DNA of 64,000 nt from an uncultured Clostridia bacterium (lineage in GTDB: Bacteria; Bacillota; Clostridia; TANB77; CAG-508): contig CALXPN010000005.1 in assembly GCA_944390285.1 (NCBI GenBank), forward strand, positions 1 to 64,000, given 5' to 3'. Below the pieces are notes generated by a model, which searched no databases, was not told where the DNA came from, and saw only the letters and a list, made by a program, of their open reading frames with translations. This document shows, piece by piece, positions 34,968 to 44,183 of the stretch. Numbering within the stretch: position 1 is the stretch's first letter; each line of letters starts with the position of its first letter. Both the position numbers and the translations under genes were made by a program.

Positions 34968-36338
34968 GTGCAAGAAAATCAAGAAAAATTTATAGAAAAA
35001 GTAAAAGAAAAAAATAAGAATAAAAAATTAAAATATTCTATTCTAACTATGGGATGTCAATTAAATGAAAATGATTCAGAGAAAATAGCTGGAATGCTAA
35101 CCAAAATGGGATATTCTGAAATAGATGACTATAAAAAAGCAGATTTAGTAGTATTTAATACTTGTTGTGTAAGAGAAAATGCGGAAGAAAGATTATTCGG
35201 AAAGCTTGGAGAAATAAAAAAAATAAAAGAATCTAAAAATCTTATTCTTGCAATAGGTGGGTGTATGATGCAAGAAAAAAATATGCTAGAAAAAATAAAA
35301 AAAAGCTATCCATTTGTGAATGTAATATTTGGCACACATACAATGCAAAATCTACCAGAAGATATTTATAATGCTATTGTAAAAAACGAAAAAGTAAAAG
35401 ATGTAATAGATATAGATGGTGAGATATATGAAGGCTTGCCTATTAAAAGGAATAGTAAATATAGGGCATCTGTTACTATAATGTATGGTTGTAATAATTT
35501 CTGTTCATATTGTATAGTACCTTATGTAAGAGGAAGAGAAAGAAGCAGAAAACCTGAAAGAATTTTAGAAGAAGTAGAAGAACTAGCCAAAGAAGGATAC
35601 AAGGAAATAACTCTTTTAGGACAAAATGTTAATTCATATAAAGGAAATGAAAAAATAAAGAATTTTGCAGAACTTTTAAATGCGGTTTGTAAAATTGAAG
35701 GAATAGAAAGAGTTAACTTTATTTCACCACATCCTAAAGATTTTACTGATGATGTTATAAATGCTATAGCAAATAATTCTAAAATATCTAGGATAATTCA
35801 TTTACCACTTCAATCTGGTAATACAAAAGTTTTAAATGAGATGAATAGAAAATATACAAAAGAACAATATTTAAATTTGGCAGAAAAAATAAAAAATAAA
35901 GTAGAAGGTGTGGTTTTATCAACAGATATTATTGTAGGATTTCCTGGAGAAACAGATGAAGAATTTGAAGATACTTTAGATGTGGTAAAAAAAGTTAATT
36001 TCGAACAAATATTTATGTTTATATATTCAAAAAGAGAAGGAACTGTTGCTGCTAAAAGAGAAGATCAAGTTCCAGAAGAAATTAAACATAAAAGATTTGA
36101 AAAATTAAAAGAACTTTATGAATCAAGAGTAGATGAGAATAATGAAAAATATATTAATACTATACAAAAACTATTAATTGAGGATAAAAGTAAGAATAAT
36201 GATAAAATGTTTGAAGGAAGAACTCAAACAAATAAAGTAGTAATATTTGAACCAAATGATACTAATGAAATTGGTGATATAGTTTCTGTAAAAATAACAG
36301 AAGCTCATAAGTGGTATTTAAAAGGGGAAATTATATAA
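34968..36338 (+). CDS. miaB: tRNA-2-methylthio-N6-dimethylallyladenosine synthase MiaB
   Basis: About 456 residues: an N-terminal UPF0004 domain with cysteines in TMGCQLNENDSEK, FNTCCVRENAEERLFG and GGCMMQEK. Next is the radical-SAM cluster GCNNFCSYCIVPYVRGRE (CxxxCxxC), then a C-terminal TRAM domain with EGRTQTNKVV. It adds a methylthio group to i6A37 in tRNAs. I set the start at GTG 34968, 10-11 bases after GGAGG; the longer frame from 34914 has no RBS. It precedes mutS as in many Firmicutes. Confidence 0.94.
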   Translation: MQENQEKFIEKVKEKNKNKKLKYSILTMGCQLNENDSEKIAGMLTKMGYSEIDDYKKADLVVFNTCCVRENAEERLFGKLGEIKKIKESKNLILAIGGCMMQEKNMLEKIKKSYPFVNVIFGTHTMQNLPEDIYNAIVKNEKVKDVIDIDGEIYEGLPIKRNSKYRASVTIMYGCNNFCSYCIVPYVRGRERSRKPERILEEVEELAKEGYKEITLLGQNVNSYKGNEKIKNFAELLNAVCKIEGIERVNFISPHPKDFTDDVINAIANNSKISRIIHLPLQSGNTKVLNEMNRKYTKEQYLNLAEKIKNKVEGVVLSTDIIVGFPGETDEEFEDTLDVVKKVNFEQIFMFIYSKREGTVAAKREDQVPEEIKHKRFEKLKELYESRVDENNEKYINTIQKLLIEDKSKNNDKMFEGRTQTNKVVIFEPNDTNEIGDIVSVKITEAHKWYLKGEII

Positions 36339-36358
36339 AATTTATGAAAGGAATATAT

Positions 36359-36436
36359 ATGGAAGAAATTGAAAAAATTCCATTAGAAAAATATTTAAAT
36401 AATGATGAGATTAATATTGATGAATTAAAAATCTAA
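36359..36436 (+). CDS. Possible 25-residue peptide between miaB and mutS
   Basis: The short ORF has AAAGGA seven bases before its ATG and encodes an acidic peptide, MEEIEKIPLEKYL then NNDEINIDELKI. It fills most of the 160-base gap between miaB and mutS. It looks translatable, but length alone cannot establish a gene. I see no known motif. Confidence 0.3.
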   Translation: MEEIEKIPLEKYLNNDEINIDELKI

Positions 36437-36498
36437 AATTTTAAAACTAAAGATAAAATAAAGGAGTAATATAAATAACAAGAAAAGGGGCAATAAAA

Positions 36499-39108
36499 AT
36501 GGCAGAATTATCTCCAATGATGCAAAATTATTTAGAAACCAAAAAACAATATAATGATTGTATGCTTTTTTATAGATTGGGAGATTTTTATGAAATGTTT
36601 TTTGATGACGCAATAGTTGCATCACGAGAATTAGAAATAACATTAACATCAAGAGCTTGTGGCCTTGAGGAAAAAGCACCAATGTGTGGGGTCCCATATC
36701 ATGCAGTAGATATTTATATATCAAGGCTTATAGCAAAAGGTTATAAAGTTGCAATTTGTGAACAATTGGAAGATCCTAAAAAAGCAAAAGGAATTGTAAA
36801 AAGAGATGTGATAAGAGTTGTAACACCAGGAACAGTGATAGAAGCAAATATGCTTGAAGAAAAAAGAAATAATTATATAATGAGTATAGTAAAAAAAGGA
36901 ATACATTATGGACTTGCAATTTGTGATATCAGTACAGGAGATTTTTTTGCGACTCAAATAAAATTACAATCTAATAATTTTGAAAAATTATTAGACGAAT
37001 ATGCAAGATATACTCCAGCTGAAATAGTAGTAAATAATGCAATGGGAAATTCTGAAAAAGAACTTAATATTTTAAAAGATAGAAATAATACATTTATAAC
37101 TATAAGAGATGATAATACTTTTTCTAAAGATGATAAAACTATTTTAAATTTATATACAGTTGTAGACGGATTTGAAAAAGTAAAAGAGGAATTTGATAAT
37201 GAAGAGCTTATAGTTTTAGCAATTAATGGATTATTAAATTATTTTACAGAAACTCAGAAAGTAAAATTAGAGCACATAAATAAAATACAAGTTTATGAAG
37301 TCAGAAAATATATGGCATTAGATATAAATGCAAGAAGAAGTTTAGAACTTACAGAAAGAATGAGAGATAAGTCTAAAAAAGGAACTTTAATTTGGGTTCT
37401 AGATAAAACATCTACATCAATGGGAGGAAGACTTTTAAGAAGATGGATAAATGATCCATTACTAGATATAAATGAAATTAAAGATAGGTTAAATGCTGTA
37501 TCAGAATTTAAAAATGATATTATATTAAGAGGTGATGTTACAGATATCCTAAAAAAAGTTTATGATATAGAGAGATTAGCAGGAAAAATCGCATATGGAA
37601 ATGTAAATGCAAGAGAATTAGTTTCACTTAAAAATTCATTAAAAAATATTCCGAGCTTAAAACAAATTTTATCAAATGCAAAATCTAATATGTTAAAAGG
37701 ATTATATGAAAAACTTGACGGATTAGAAGACATATATGAATTAATAGACAAAGCTATTGTAGAAGATCCACCAATAAGTGTAAAAGAAGGCGGAATTATA
37801 AAATCAGGATTTAGTACTGAAATCGATGAATATAGAAAAGCTTCTACAGAAGGAAAAAATTGGATTATTGCACTAGAAGCCAAAGAAAAAGAAAAAACAG
37901 GAATTAAAAATTTAAAAGTGGGTTATACAAGAGTATTTGGATATTATATTGAAATTACTAAATCTTTTTTAAAACAGGTTCCAGATAACTATATAAGAAA
38001 ACAAACATTAACAAATGCTGAAAGATTTATAACAGAAGAATTAAAACAGATAGAAGATAAAATTTTAGGATCAGAAGAAAAAGTTATAAATTTAGAATAT
38101 GATGAATTTACAAAAATAAGAGATAAAATAGCAAGTAATATTGAGAGATTACAAACTACAGCAAGTGCAGTTGCAAATATTGATGTTTTATCTAATTTTG
38201 CCACAATAGCAGAGGATAATAATTATGTGTATCCTGAAGTAAATGAGGAAGATATTATAGATATAAAAGGTGGACGTCATCCAGTAATAGAGAAAATGGT
38301 TGATGATGGAATATTTGTTGAAAATGATACATATTTAGATTGTAATGAAAATAGAGTTGCAATAATTACAGGACCTAATATGGCTGGTAAATCTACATTT
38401 ATGAGACAAGTTGCAATCATAACATTAATGGCACAGATAGGGTGCTTTGTTCCAGCAGAAAGTGCGAGAATTGGAATTGTAGATAAAATTTTTACAAGAG
38501 TTGGAGCATCAGATGATTTAAGTAGTGGTCAAAGTACTTTTATGGTTGAAATGAATGAAGTAGCAAATATTTTAAAAAATGCAACTCCTAAAAGTTTGGT
38601 AATACTAGATGAAATAGGAAGAGGAACATCTACATATGATGGACTTTCAATAGCTTGGGCTGTTGCAGAATATATTGCAGATAAAGAAAAAATAGGTTGT
38701 AAAACATTATTTGCAACACATTATCATGAATTATTAGAATTAGAAGAAAAAGTAGAAGGAATAAAAAATTATCATATTGCAGTTAAAGAAAAAGGTGAAG
38801 ATATAATATTTTTAAGAAAAATATTAGAAGGAGGTACTGATGAAAGTTATGGAATTCATGTAGCTAAACTTGCAGGAGTACCAAAAAATGTTGTAACAAG
38901 AGCAAATAAAATTTTGCGTTCTCTTGAAAAAGGTGGAGTAAAAATTAAAGAAGAAAAAGAACAGAAAAAACAAGTTGAAGGTCAATTTGATTTATTTAGT
39001 TTAAAACTTGCAGATATTTCTCATGAACTTGATAAAATAAATGTTAATGAGTTAACACCAATAGATGCATTAAATACTTTAGTGAGACTAAAAGAAATGC
39101 TAAAATAA
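36499..39108 (+). CDS. mutS: DNA mismatch repair protein MutS
   Basis: The 869-residue protein has the mismatch-recognition motif GDFYEMFFDDA (Phe-x-Glu) near residue 32, the connector and clamp domains, and the ATPase Walker A TGPNMAGKSTFMRQ near residue 627. Walker B LVILDEIGRGTS and ATHYHELLELE follow. It binds base mismatches and starts repair. It follows miaB. The usual downstream partner mutL is not in this window; asnB follows instead. Confidence 0.96.
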   Translation: MAELSPMMQNYLETKKQYNDCMLFYRLGDFYEMFFDDAIVASRELEITLTSRACGLEEKAPMCGVPYHAVDIYISRLIAKGYKVAICEQLEDPKKAKGIVKRDVIRVVTPGTVIEANMLEEKRNNYIMSIVKKGIHYGLAICDISTGDFFATQIKLQSNNFEKLLDEYARYTPAEIVVNNAMGNSEKELNILKDRNNTFITIRDDNTFSKDDKTILNLYTVVDGFEKVKEEFDNEELIVLAINGLLNYFTETQKVKLEHINKIQVYEVRKYMALDINARRSLELTERMRDKSKKGTLIWVLDKTSTSMGGRLLRRWINDPLLDINEIKDRLNAVSEFKNDIILRGDVTDILKKVYDIERLAGKIAYGNVNARELVSLKNSLKNIPSLKQILSNAKSNMLKGLYEKLDGLEDIYELIDKAIVEDPPISVKEGGIIKSGFSTEIDEYRKASTEGKNWIIALEAKEKEKTGIKNLKVGYTRVFGYYIEITKSFLKQVPDNYIRKQTLTNAERFITEELKQIEDKILGSEEKVINLEYDEFTKIRDKIASNIERLQTTASAVANIDVLSNFATIAEDNNYVYPEVNEEDIIDIKGGRHPVIEKMVDDGIFVENDTYLDCNENRVAIITGPNMAGKSTFMRQVAIITLMAQIGCFVPAESARIGIVDKIFTRVGASDDLSSGQSTFMVEMNEVANILKNATPKSLVILDEIGRGTSTYDGLSIAWAVAEYIADKEKIGCKTLFATHYHELLELEEKVEGIKNYHIAVKEKGEDIIFLRKILEGGTDESYGIHVAKLAGVPKNVVTRANKILRSLEKGGVKIKEEKEQKKQVEGQFDLFSLKLADISHELDKINVNELTPIDALNTLVRLKEMLK

Positions 39109-39180
39109 TAATTTGATGTCACATATATAAAAACTTTTTGCATAATATATTATAAAATATATTGTGTAAGGAGTTTTTTT

Positions 39181-41001
39181 ATGTGTGGAATTGTAGGAAT
39201 TGTAAATAATAAAAAAGATATATCAAATGATTATTATATAATAAAAAACATGACAAAAAGTTTGAATAAAAGAGGACCAGATGAAGATGGCATGTATTTT
39301 TCTAAACATGCTAACTTAGGACACAGAAGGCTTAGTATTATAGATATAGAAAAAGGAAAACAGCCAATGAGTTATAAAATAGATGAAGTTACATATACAA
39401 TTGTATATAATGGTCAAATTTATAATACAAGTGAAATAAGAGAAGAGTTGAAAGAAAACGGATTTGAATTTAAAAGTCATTCAGATACAGAAGTTATATT
39501 AAAGGCTTATATTTGTTATCGAGAGAAAGTATGTGAGTATTTAAATGGTATTTTTGCTTTTGCAATCTGGAATGATAAAAAAGGTGAAATTTTTTTAGCA
39601 AGAGATAGATTTGGAATAAAGCCTTTATATTATACTTTTGTAGATGATAATTTAATTTTTGCATCAGAATTAAAAGCCATTTTTGAACATCCAAAAGTAG
39701 AAAAAATAGTAGATAAAATAGGAATTTCAGAATTGTTTGGAATAGGTCCTAGTCATACACCAGGTATTAGTCCGTTTAAAAATATTTATGAATTAGAACC
39801 TGCACATTTTTTAATTTATAACAAGAATACTACAATAAAAAAGGAATATTGGAAGTTAGAAACTAAAAGACATAATGATGATTTAGAAACTACATGTGAA
39901 AAAATAAGATACCTATTAAAAGATTCTGTAGAAAGACAATTAATATCAGACGTACCTATAGGTAGTTTACTTTCTGGTGGATTGGATTCTAGTATTATTA
40001 CAAAATTTGCAAGTGATTATTATAAGGAAAAATATGGAGAGAAACTGAAAACTTTTTCTGTTGATTATGTAGACCAAGATAAAAATTTTGTGAAAAATGA
40101 TTTTCAGCCAAATACAGATAATTATTATATAGATTTAATGGTAAAATATTTAGATACAGATCATCATAAAATAATTCTTGATACTCCAGAACTATTTGAA
40201 GGTTTAGAAGATGCAATGATTGCTAGAGATTTTCCGGGTATGGCAGATGTGGATTCTTCTTATTTGTTATTTTTTAAAAACGTAAAAAAATATGTAAAAG
40301 TTGCGCTCTCAGGAGAATGCTCAGATGAAATTTTTGGTGGTTACCCATGGTATTTTAGAGAGGATAGTTTAAAAAGTAATACATTTCCATGGTCACTTGC
40401 TTTAGATGAAAGACAGAAATTGCTGAATCCAGATATTTCGAAAGAAATTTCAATAAAAGAATATGTAAATGATAAATATGAAAAAGAATTATCAAAAATA
40501 AAATTTTTGGAATCTGATACAGAAAACAATAAATTGCATAGAAAGTTAATATATTTGACTTCAAATTGGTTTATGCAAACATTATTAGATAGAACAGATA
40601 GAATGTGTATGTATAATGGTTTTGAAGTTAGAGTTCCATTTTGTGATTATAGGATTGTTGAGTATGCATGGAATATACCATGGGAGATGAAAGCATATAA
40701 GGGAAGAGAAAAAGGACTTTTAAGATATGCTTTGGAGGGGCTTTTGCCAGAAGAAATTATATATAGAAAAAAGAGTCCATATCCTAAAACACATAATCCA
40801 AATTATTTAAAAGTAGTGAAAAATAAATTAAATGAAATTATGAAAAATACAAATTCTCCTATAAACAAATTATTAAATAGGAAATATATTTTAGAAATAT
40901 TAGAAACAGAAGGAAAAGCATTTTCAAGACCATGGTTTGGTCAGCTTATGACCCGGACCTCAACTTATGGCATATTTATGCCAAGTAAATATGTGGCTTG
41001 A
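39181..41001 (+). CDS. asnB: Asparagine synthase (glutamine-hydrolysing)
   Basis: The 606-residue protein has Cys2 as the N-terminal nucleophile (MCGIVGIVNN), a class II glutaminase domain with RGPDEDGMY and YNGQIYN, and a synthetase domain with the PPi-loop LLSGGLDSSII near residue 265 and later SGECSDEIFGGY. It makes asparagine from aspartate, ATP and glutamine. GTAAGGAG lies before the ATG. It ends with a strong terminator. Confidence 0.94.
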   Translation: MCGIVGIVNNKKDISNDYYIIKNMTKSLNKRGPDEDGMYFSKHANLGHRRLSIIDIEKGKQPMSYKIDEVTYTIVYNGQIYNTSEIREELKENGFEFKSHSDTEVILKAYICYREKVCEYLNGIFAFAIWNDKKGEIFLARDRFGIKPLYYTFVDDNLIFASELKAIFEHPKVEKIVDKIGISELFGIGPSHTPGISPFKNIYELEPAHFLIYNKNTTIKKEYWKLETKRHNDDLETTCEKIRYLLKDSVERQLISDVPIGSLLSGGLDSSIITKFASDYYKEKYGEKLKTFSVDYVDQDKNFVKNDFQPNTDNYYIDLMVKYLDTDHHKIILDTPELFEGLEDAMIARDFPGMADVDSSYLLFFKNVKKYVKVALSGECSDEIFGGYPWYFREDSLKSNTFPWSLALDERQKLLNPDISKEISIKEYVNDKYEKELSKIKFLESDTENNKLHRKLIYLTSNWFMQTLLDRTDRMCMYNGFEVRVPFCDYRIVEYAWNIPWEMKAYKGREKGLLRYALEGLLPEEIIYRKKSPYPKTHNPNYLKVVKNKLNEIMKNTNSPINKLLNRKYILEILETEGKAFSRPWFGQLMTRTSTYGIFMPSKYVA

Positions 41002-41031
41002 AAAGTATGAGCCTAGAATTGAAATATAAGT

Positions 41032-41059
41032 AAACATAGAGGTTAATCCTCTATGTTTT
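41032..41059 (+). terminator. asnB terminator
   Basis: AAACATAGAGG and CCTCTATGTTT form an 11-bp stem around TTAAT, followed by a short T tract. Confidence 0.75.
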
Positions 41060-41084
41060 ATAAATGAGAGCTATTACTCATAAG

Positions 41085-41114
41085 TTGACATAAAAATACG
41101 TAAAATAATATAAT
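41085..41114 (+). promoter_or_regulatory. Promoter of the lipase-like gene
   Basis: Consensus TTGACA and TATAAT are separated by 18 bases, about 100 bases before the start codon. Confidence 0.6.
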
Positions 41115-41214
41115 TAATGTAAGCATTCATATAGATTGCTGAAACTATTAATTACTAATGCTAAAAATTTTAGTGTTAGTTTTCTCTAAAAAAAGCAGAA
41201 ATGGAGGAATAGAA

Positions 41215-42138
41215 ATGCTTAAAGAGAAGTATATAATCCAGTCAACAGATATGGAAACAAAATTGAATACAACTGTTTTTGTTCCAGAAGTAAAAATTAA
41301 GGCAACATTAATAGTTGCTCATGGAATAGGAGAGCATATTGGAAGATATGCAAACCTTGCTAAGTACCTTACAGAAAAAGGTATTTTAGTGACTGGATTT
41401 GACTTTATAGGTCATGGTGAGTCTATATCCAGTAAGAAACCACCAATGTATTTTGGAAGCGATGGTAGCTGGAAATATTTGGTAGATGATGTGATAAGAT
41501 TTAATCATATCATAAAAGATAAGTATCCAGTACCATGCTTTATACTAGGTTTCTCTATGGGGTCATTTGTAGTAAGAACTGCAATGGCAACAGGAAAATT
41601 AGACACATCTGGAATTATTCTTGCAGGTACAGGCTTAATTTCCACAATTTTGGCTAAAATGGTATGTTTTATGATAAAACAAGAAGCCAAAAAGATTGGA
41701 GGAGATTACAAGGTTAGTAAAAAGATTAATGATCTAGCTTTTGGAAATTACAATAAGTATTTTAAACCGACGAAAACAGATTTTGACTGGCTTTGCTCAT
41801 CAGAAGACGGAATAAAGGAGTATATAGAAGATCCTTTAACCAGAAAATTTATAACTCCTGGAATGTTTAGGGAGTTGATAAATGGAATGGCCTATACAAG
41901 TCAAGAAGAAACAATTAGAAACAGCCAAAAAACTCCACTTCTGTTTTTAAGTGGAGCAGACGACCCAGTTGGAGACTTTGGAAAATCTGTAAAAAAAGTT
42001 GTAAAGATGTACAGAAAATATATTCCGAATGTAGAAGTACAGCTTTTTAAAGATTCTAGACATGATATTTTTCATGATACGTGTAAAAGTGTTGTGGAAC
42101 CTTATATCTGGAACTGGATGAATGAGATTTTAAAGTAA
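41215..42138 (+). CDS. Alpha/beta hydrolase, monoacylglycerol-lipase-like
   Basis: About 307 residues with the lipase features: VAHGIGEHIGRYANLAKYL and FDFIGHGES near the N-terminus, the nucleophile elbow GFSMGS near residue 95, the acid in LSGADDPVGDFG, and the catalytic His in DSRHDIFHD. It probably hydrolyses monoacylglycerols or lysophospholipids. ATG 41215 follows TGGAGG. By eye its DNA is richer in G and C than the neighbours, which suggests recent acquisition. Confidence 0.85.
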   Translation: MLKEKYIIQSTDMETKLNTTVFVPEVKIKATLIVAHGIGEHIGRYANLAKYLTEKGILVTGFDFIGHGESISSKKPPMYFGSDGSWKYLVDDVIRFNHIIKDKYPVPCFILGFSMGSFVVRTAMATGKLDTSGIILAGTGLISTILAKMVCFMIKQEAKKIGGDYKVSKKINDLAFGNYNKYFKPTKTDFDWLCSSEDGIKEYIEDPLTRKFITPGMFRELINGMAYTSQEETIRNSQKTPLLFLSGADDPVGDFGKSVKKVVKMYRKYIPNVEVQLFKDSRHDIFHDTCKSVVEPYIWNWMNEILK

Positions 42139-42155
42139 TTATATTTCACGGGTCG

Positions 42156-42211
42156 AAAAAAGAAAACAAGACGTTCTAGCACTTTGCCTAGAACGTCTTG
42201 TTTTCTTTTTT
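42156..42211. terminator. Long bidirectional terminator overlapping a coding end
   Basis: A perfect 24-bp stem (AAAAAAGAAAACAAGACGTT then CTAG, and its complement) with an 8-base loop (CACTTTGC). The right arm, 42188-42211, is also the last codons and stop of the convergent minus-strand regulator. Both genes share this structure. Confidence 0.85.
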
Positions 42212-42991
42212 TAATTTGTCATACATCATATATGAATAACCTTTTAAATTTCTTTTAGTTATATCTAAATTCATTTCTTTTATAAAGTTTAAGAGAAGTT
42301 GATTTGCTTGTTTTACTGGAAGATTTTTATCATAAATTTCAATTTCTATAAAATATCCTAGATTTTCTACTGAGTCTAATGATATTTCAAACAGATTTTT
42401 ATAAATAAAAGTATCACGTGTTTTAATTAAATCACAAACTTTATTTATACGAACACCTTTTAAAATATTTATAGTAGCATCTAAATTTGAAATTTCAGTT
42501 TCATATTCTGCAATATGAATATCAGATTCATTTTCACCAAAAAATATTTTTTTATAACATAATATATATTTGTTTTTTTGTATTCTTATTCGAATGCATT
42601 CATCATCAATGTCTTCACCAAAAAAACTTGGAGTTTCTGGTGAAAAATATATATCATGTTGCTTTTTTCTAGTGTGTTTGCAATTTTCAGTCATAAATAA
42701 ATTTATAAGTTCTTTGTACTGTTTTTCTTTAATTTCTAATTTAGCTTCTATTTCAATACTATCTTTATTTTTTTTGCCTATAATTCTTTCTCCTTGAAAT
42801 AATTCATTTAAAGAAACATCTAAAACATTTGAAATCTCAGTAAATAATGATAAGTCTGGCATATATTTTCCTGTTTCCCATCTAGAGATAGTTTTAGAAG
42901 TTACACCTAAAAGATTAGCCAAGTCTTGTTGATTCATATTTTTTTCTTTTCTAATTTCACTAATAAATTGTCCTATTTTTCCTTGATTCAT
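42188..42991 (-). CDS. XRE-type HTH regulator fused to a CYTH domain
   Basis: The 267-residue protein has an N-terminal XRE helix-turn-helix (NQQDLANLLGVTSKTISRWE, residues 20-39, with the WETGKYMPD turn). From about residue 78 to the end it has a CYTH domain with the hallmark IEIEAK (ExExK, residues 80-84). Spaced charged residues in RIRIQKNK, YETEI, KTRDTF and FIEIEIYD follow. CYTH domains bind triphosphates, as in thiamine triphosphatase and class IV adenylate cyclases. A ligand-responsive repressor is inferred. GGAGG lies before its start. Confidence 0.78.
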   Translation of the reverse strand: MNQGKIGQFISEIRKEKNMNQQDLANLLGVTSKTISRWETGKYMPDLSLFTEISNVLDVSLNELFQGERIIGKKNKDSIEIEAKLEIKEKQYKELINLFMTENCKHTRKKQHDIYFSPETPSFFGEDIDDECIRIRIQKNKYILCYKKIFFGENESDIHIAEYETEISNLDATINILKGVRINKVCDLIKTRDTFIYKNLFEISLDSVENLGYFIEIEIYDKNLPVKQANQLLLNFIKEMNLDITKRNLKGYSYMMYDKLKKENKTF

Positions 42992-43093
42992 ATCATATCC
43001 TCCAATACTAATAAAATTATAATAAATTAAAGTGAAAAAATAAACCCCACAAATAGCGATTTTTTTAAAAATGTCTTAATTATGAATTTTACA

Positions 43094-43122
43094 TTGAAAA
43101 AATTATAAACCTGAAGTATAAT
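43094..43122 (+). promoter_or_regulatory. Promoter of the HipA-like gene
   Basis: TTGAAA and TATAAT are separated by 17 bases, 36 bases before the start codon. Confidence 0.7.
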
Positions 43123-43158
43123 GCTTGTTAGATTTTGTTTATGAAAAAGAGGTAAAAT

Positions 43159-44109
43159 ATGGATTTCAAAGGAACTCCAATAGACTTAACTAAATATAGA
43201 TTGGATGATAGATACAATAATTATATAAGTGAGTATGTTGCAAAAAGTCCAGAAAATTTGCAAAGTAGAAATAATCATAATAGATTTTTTTTAAAAAGAA
43301 ATTTGTATAGTGATGATTTACACATAGGCGAAGCTTTAGCATTTTTTATAGGAAAAAATTTGAATTTCAATATGTGTGATATAGAAATATATAAAAGTCC
43401 ATTATTAAAACCTGGAGTATATGATTTAGGAATAAAAAGTTATGTTGCATTAGCTGAAGATGACATAATTGTTTCGCCTGAAAGAATAATAAAATTATAT
43501 TTAGAATCTAAAGGTGAGAAATTTGATCCTTCAAAATCTCTTGATGTTGATACAATAATACAAAGTATGTTTTTTTATGTTCAAAAATATAATAGACCAT
43601 ATCAAGAGTTTTTGGATTTTAAACAAGAATTTATAAATATGCTAGTTTATGATGCAAGATTTATGATTCCAGACAGAAATAGAGATAATTGGTTTTTTAG
43701 ATTGAATAAAAAATCACGTATACTAGATTTGTATCCAATGTTTGATAATGAAGCAATTCTAGGATTTGGATGTCCGCCAGAAAAGCTATCTAATAAAACT
43801 TTAGAAGAATTAGATGAGGAAAATAAAATGGCAATTGTAACTCCTTTTGAAATTTATAAAAAAGAAAAATATGCAAATTATAAAGATGTAATTAATTATA
43901 TAAAAAGACTTTATCCAAAAGAAACAAAAAAGGCATTGAAAATGGTGAGTAAAATCTCAGAAAAAGATTTAGAAGAGTTTTTCATGCGAGTAGAAAATGT
44001 ATCAGAAATAAGGAAAACAACAACAATAGATTTATTAAGTAAAAGAAAAGATTTTTTTGACAAAACTTACGAAGAAAAACAGGGTTATATTGAATTTAAT
44101 GGAACTTAA
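43159..44109 (+). CDS. Stand-alone HipA-like kinase-fold protein
   Basis: The 316-residue protein resembles the C-terminal kinase lobe of HipA. It has a catalytic-loop-like MIPDRNRDNWFF near residue 172, LYPMFDNEA about 25 residues later (metal-binding Asp, the usual P-x-F/Y-D-N), an early RFFLKRN that may supply the ATP-binding Lys, and an EAL helix. No HipB antitoxin gene is adjacent, and the N-terminal HipA domain is missing. It could phosphorylate a protein or be a solo CtkA-like kinase. AGAGGT precedes the ATG. Confidence 0.65.
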   Translation: MDFKGTPIDLTKYRLDDRYNNYISEYVAKSPENLQSRNNHNRFFLKRNLYSDDLHIGEALAFFIGKNLNFNMCDIEIYKSPLLKPGVYDLGIKSYVALAEDDIIVSPERIIKLYLESKGEKFDPSKSLDVDTIIQSMFFYVQKYNRPYQEFLDFKQEFINMLVYDARFMIPDRNRDNWFFRLNKKSRILDLYPMFDNEAILGFGCPPEKLSNKTLEELDEENKMAIVTPFEIYKKEKYANYKDVINYIKRLYPKETKKALKMVSKISEKDLEEFFMRVENVSEIRKTTTIDLLSKRKDFFDKTYEEKQGYIEFNGT

Positions 44110-44126
44110 AGTTTAAGGAAAAAGTA

Positions 44127-44155
44127 TTGATTTTTTAAGGTTTTAATGATATAAA
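44127..44155 (+). promoter_or_regulatory. Probable ftsY promoter
   Basis: TTGATT and TATAAA are separated by 17 bases, 28 bases before the ftsY start codon. Confidence 0.5.
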
Positions 44156-44183
44156 TTAGAAGTATAAAATAAAAGGAGGAATT

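Noticed and set aside
37560..37883. Minus-strand open frame (107 codons)
   Set aside because: Inside mutS in antisense, without RBS or recognisable motifs.
39109..39180. T-box or riboswitch before asnB
   Set aside because: The leader is only about 70 bases with no T-box consensus or structured core that I can recognise.
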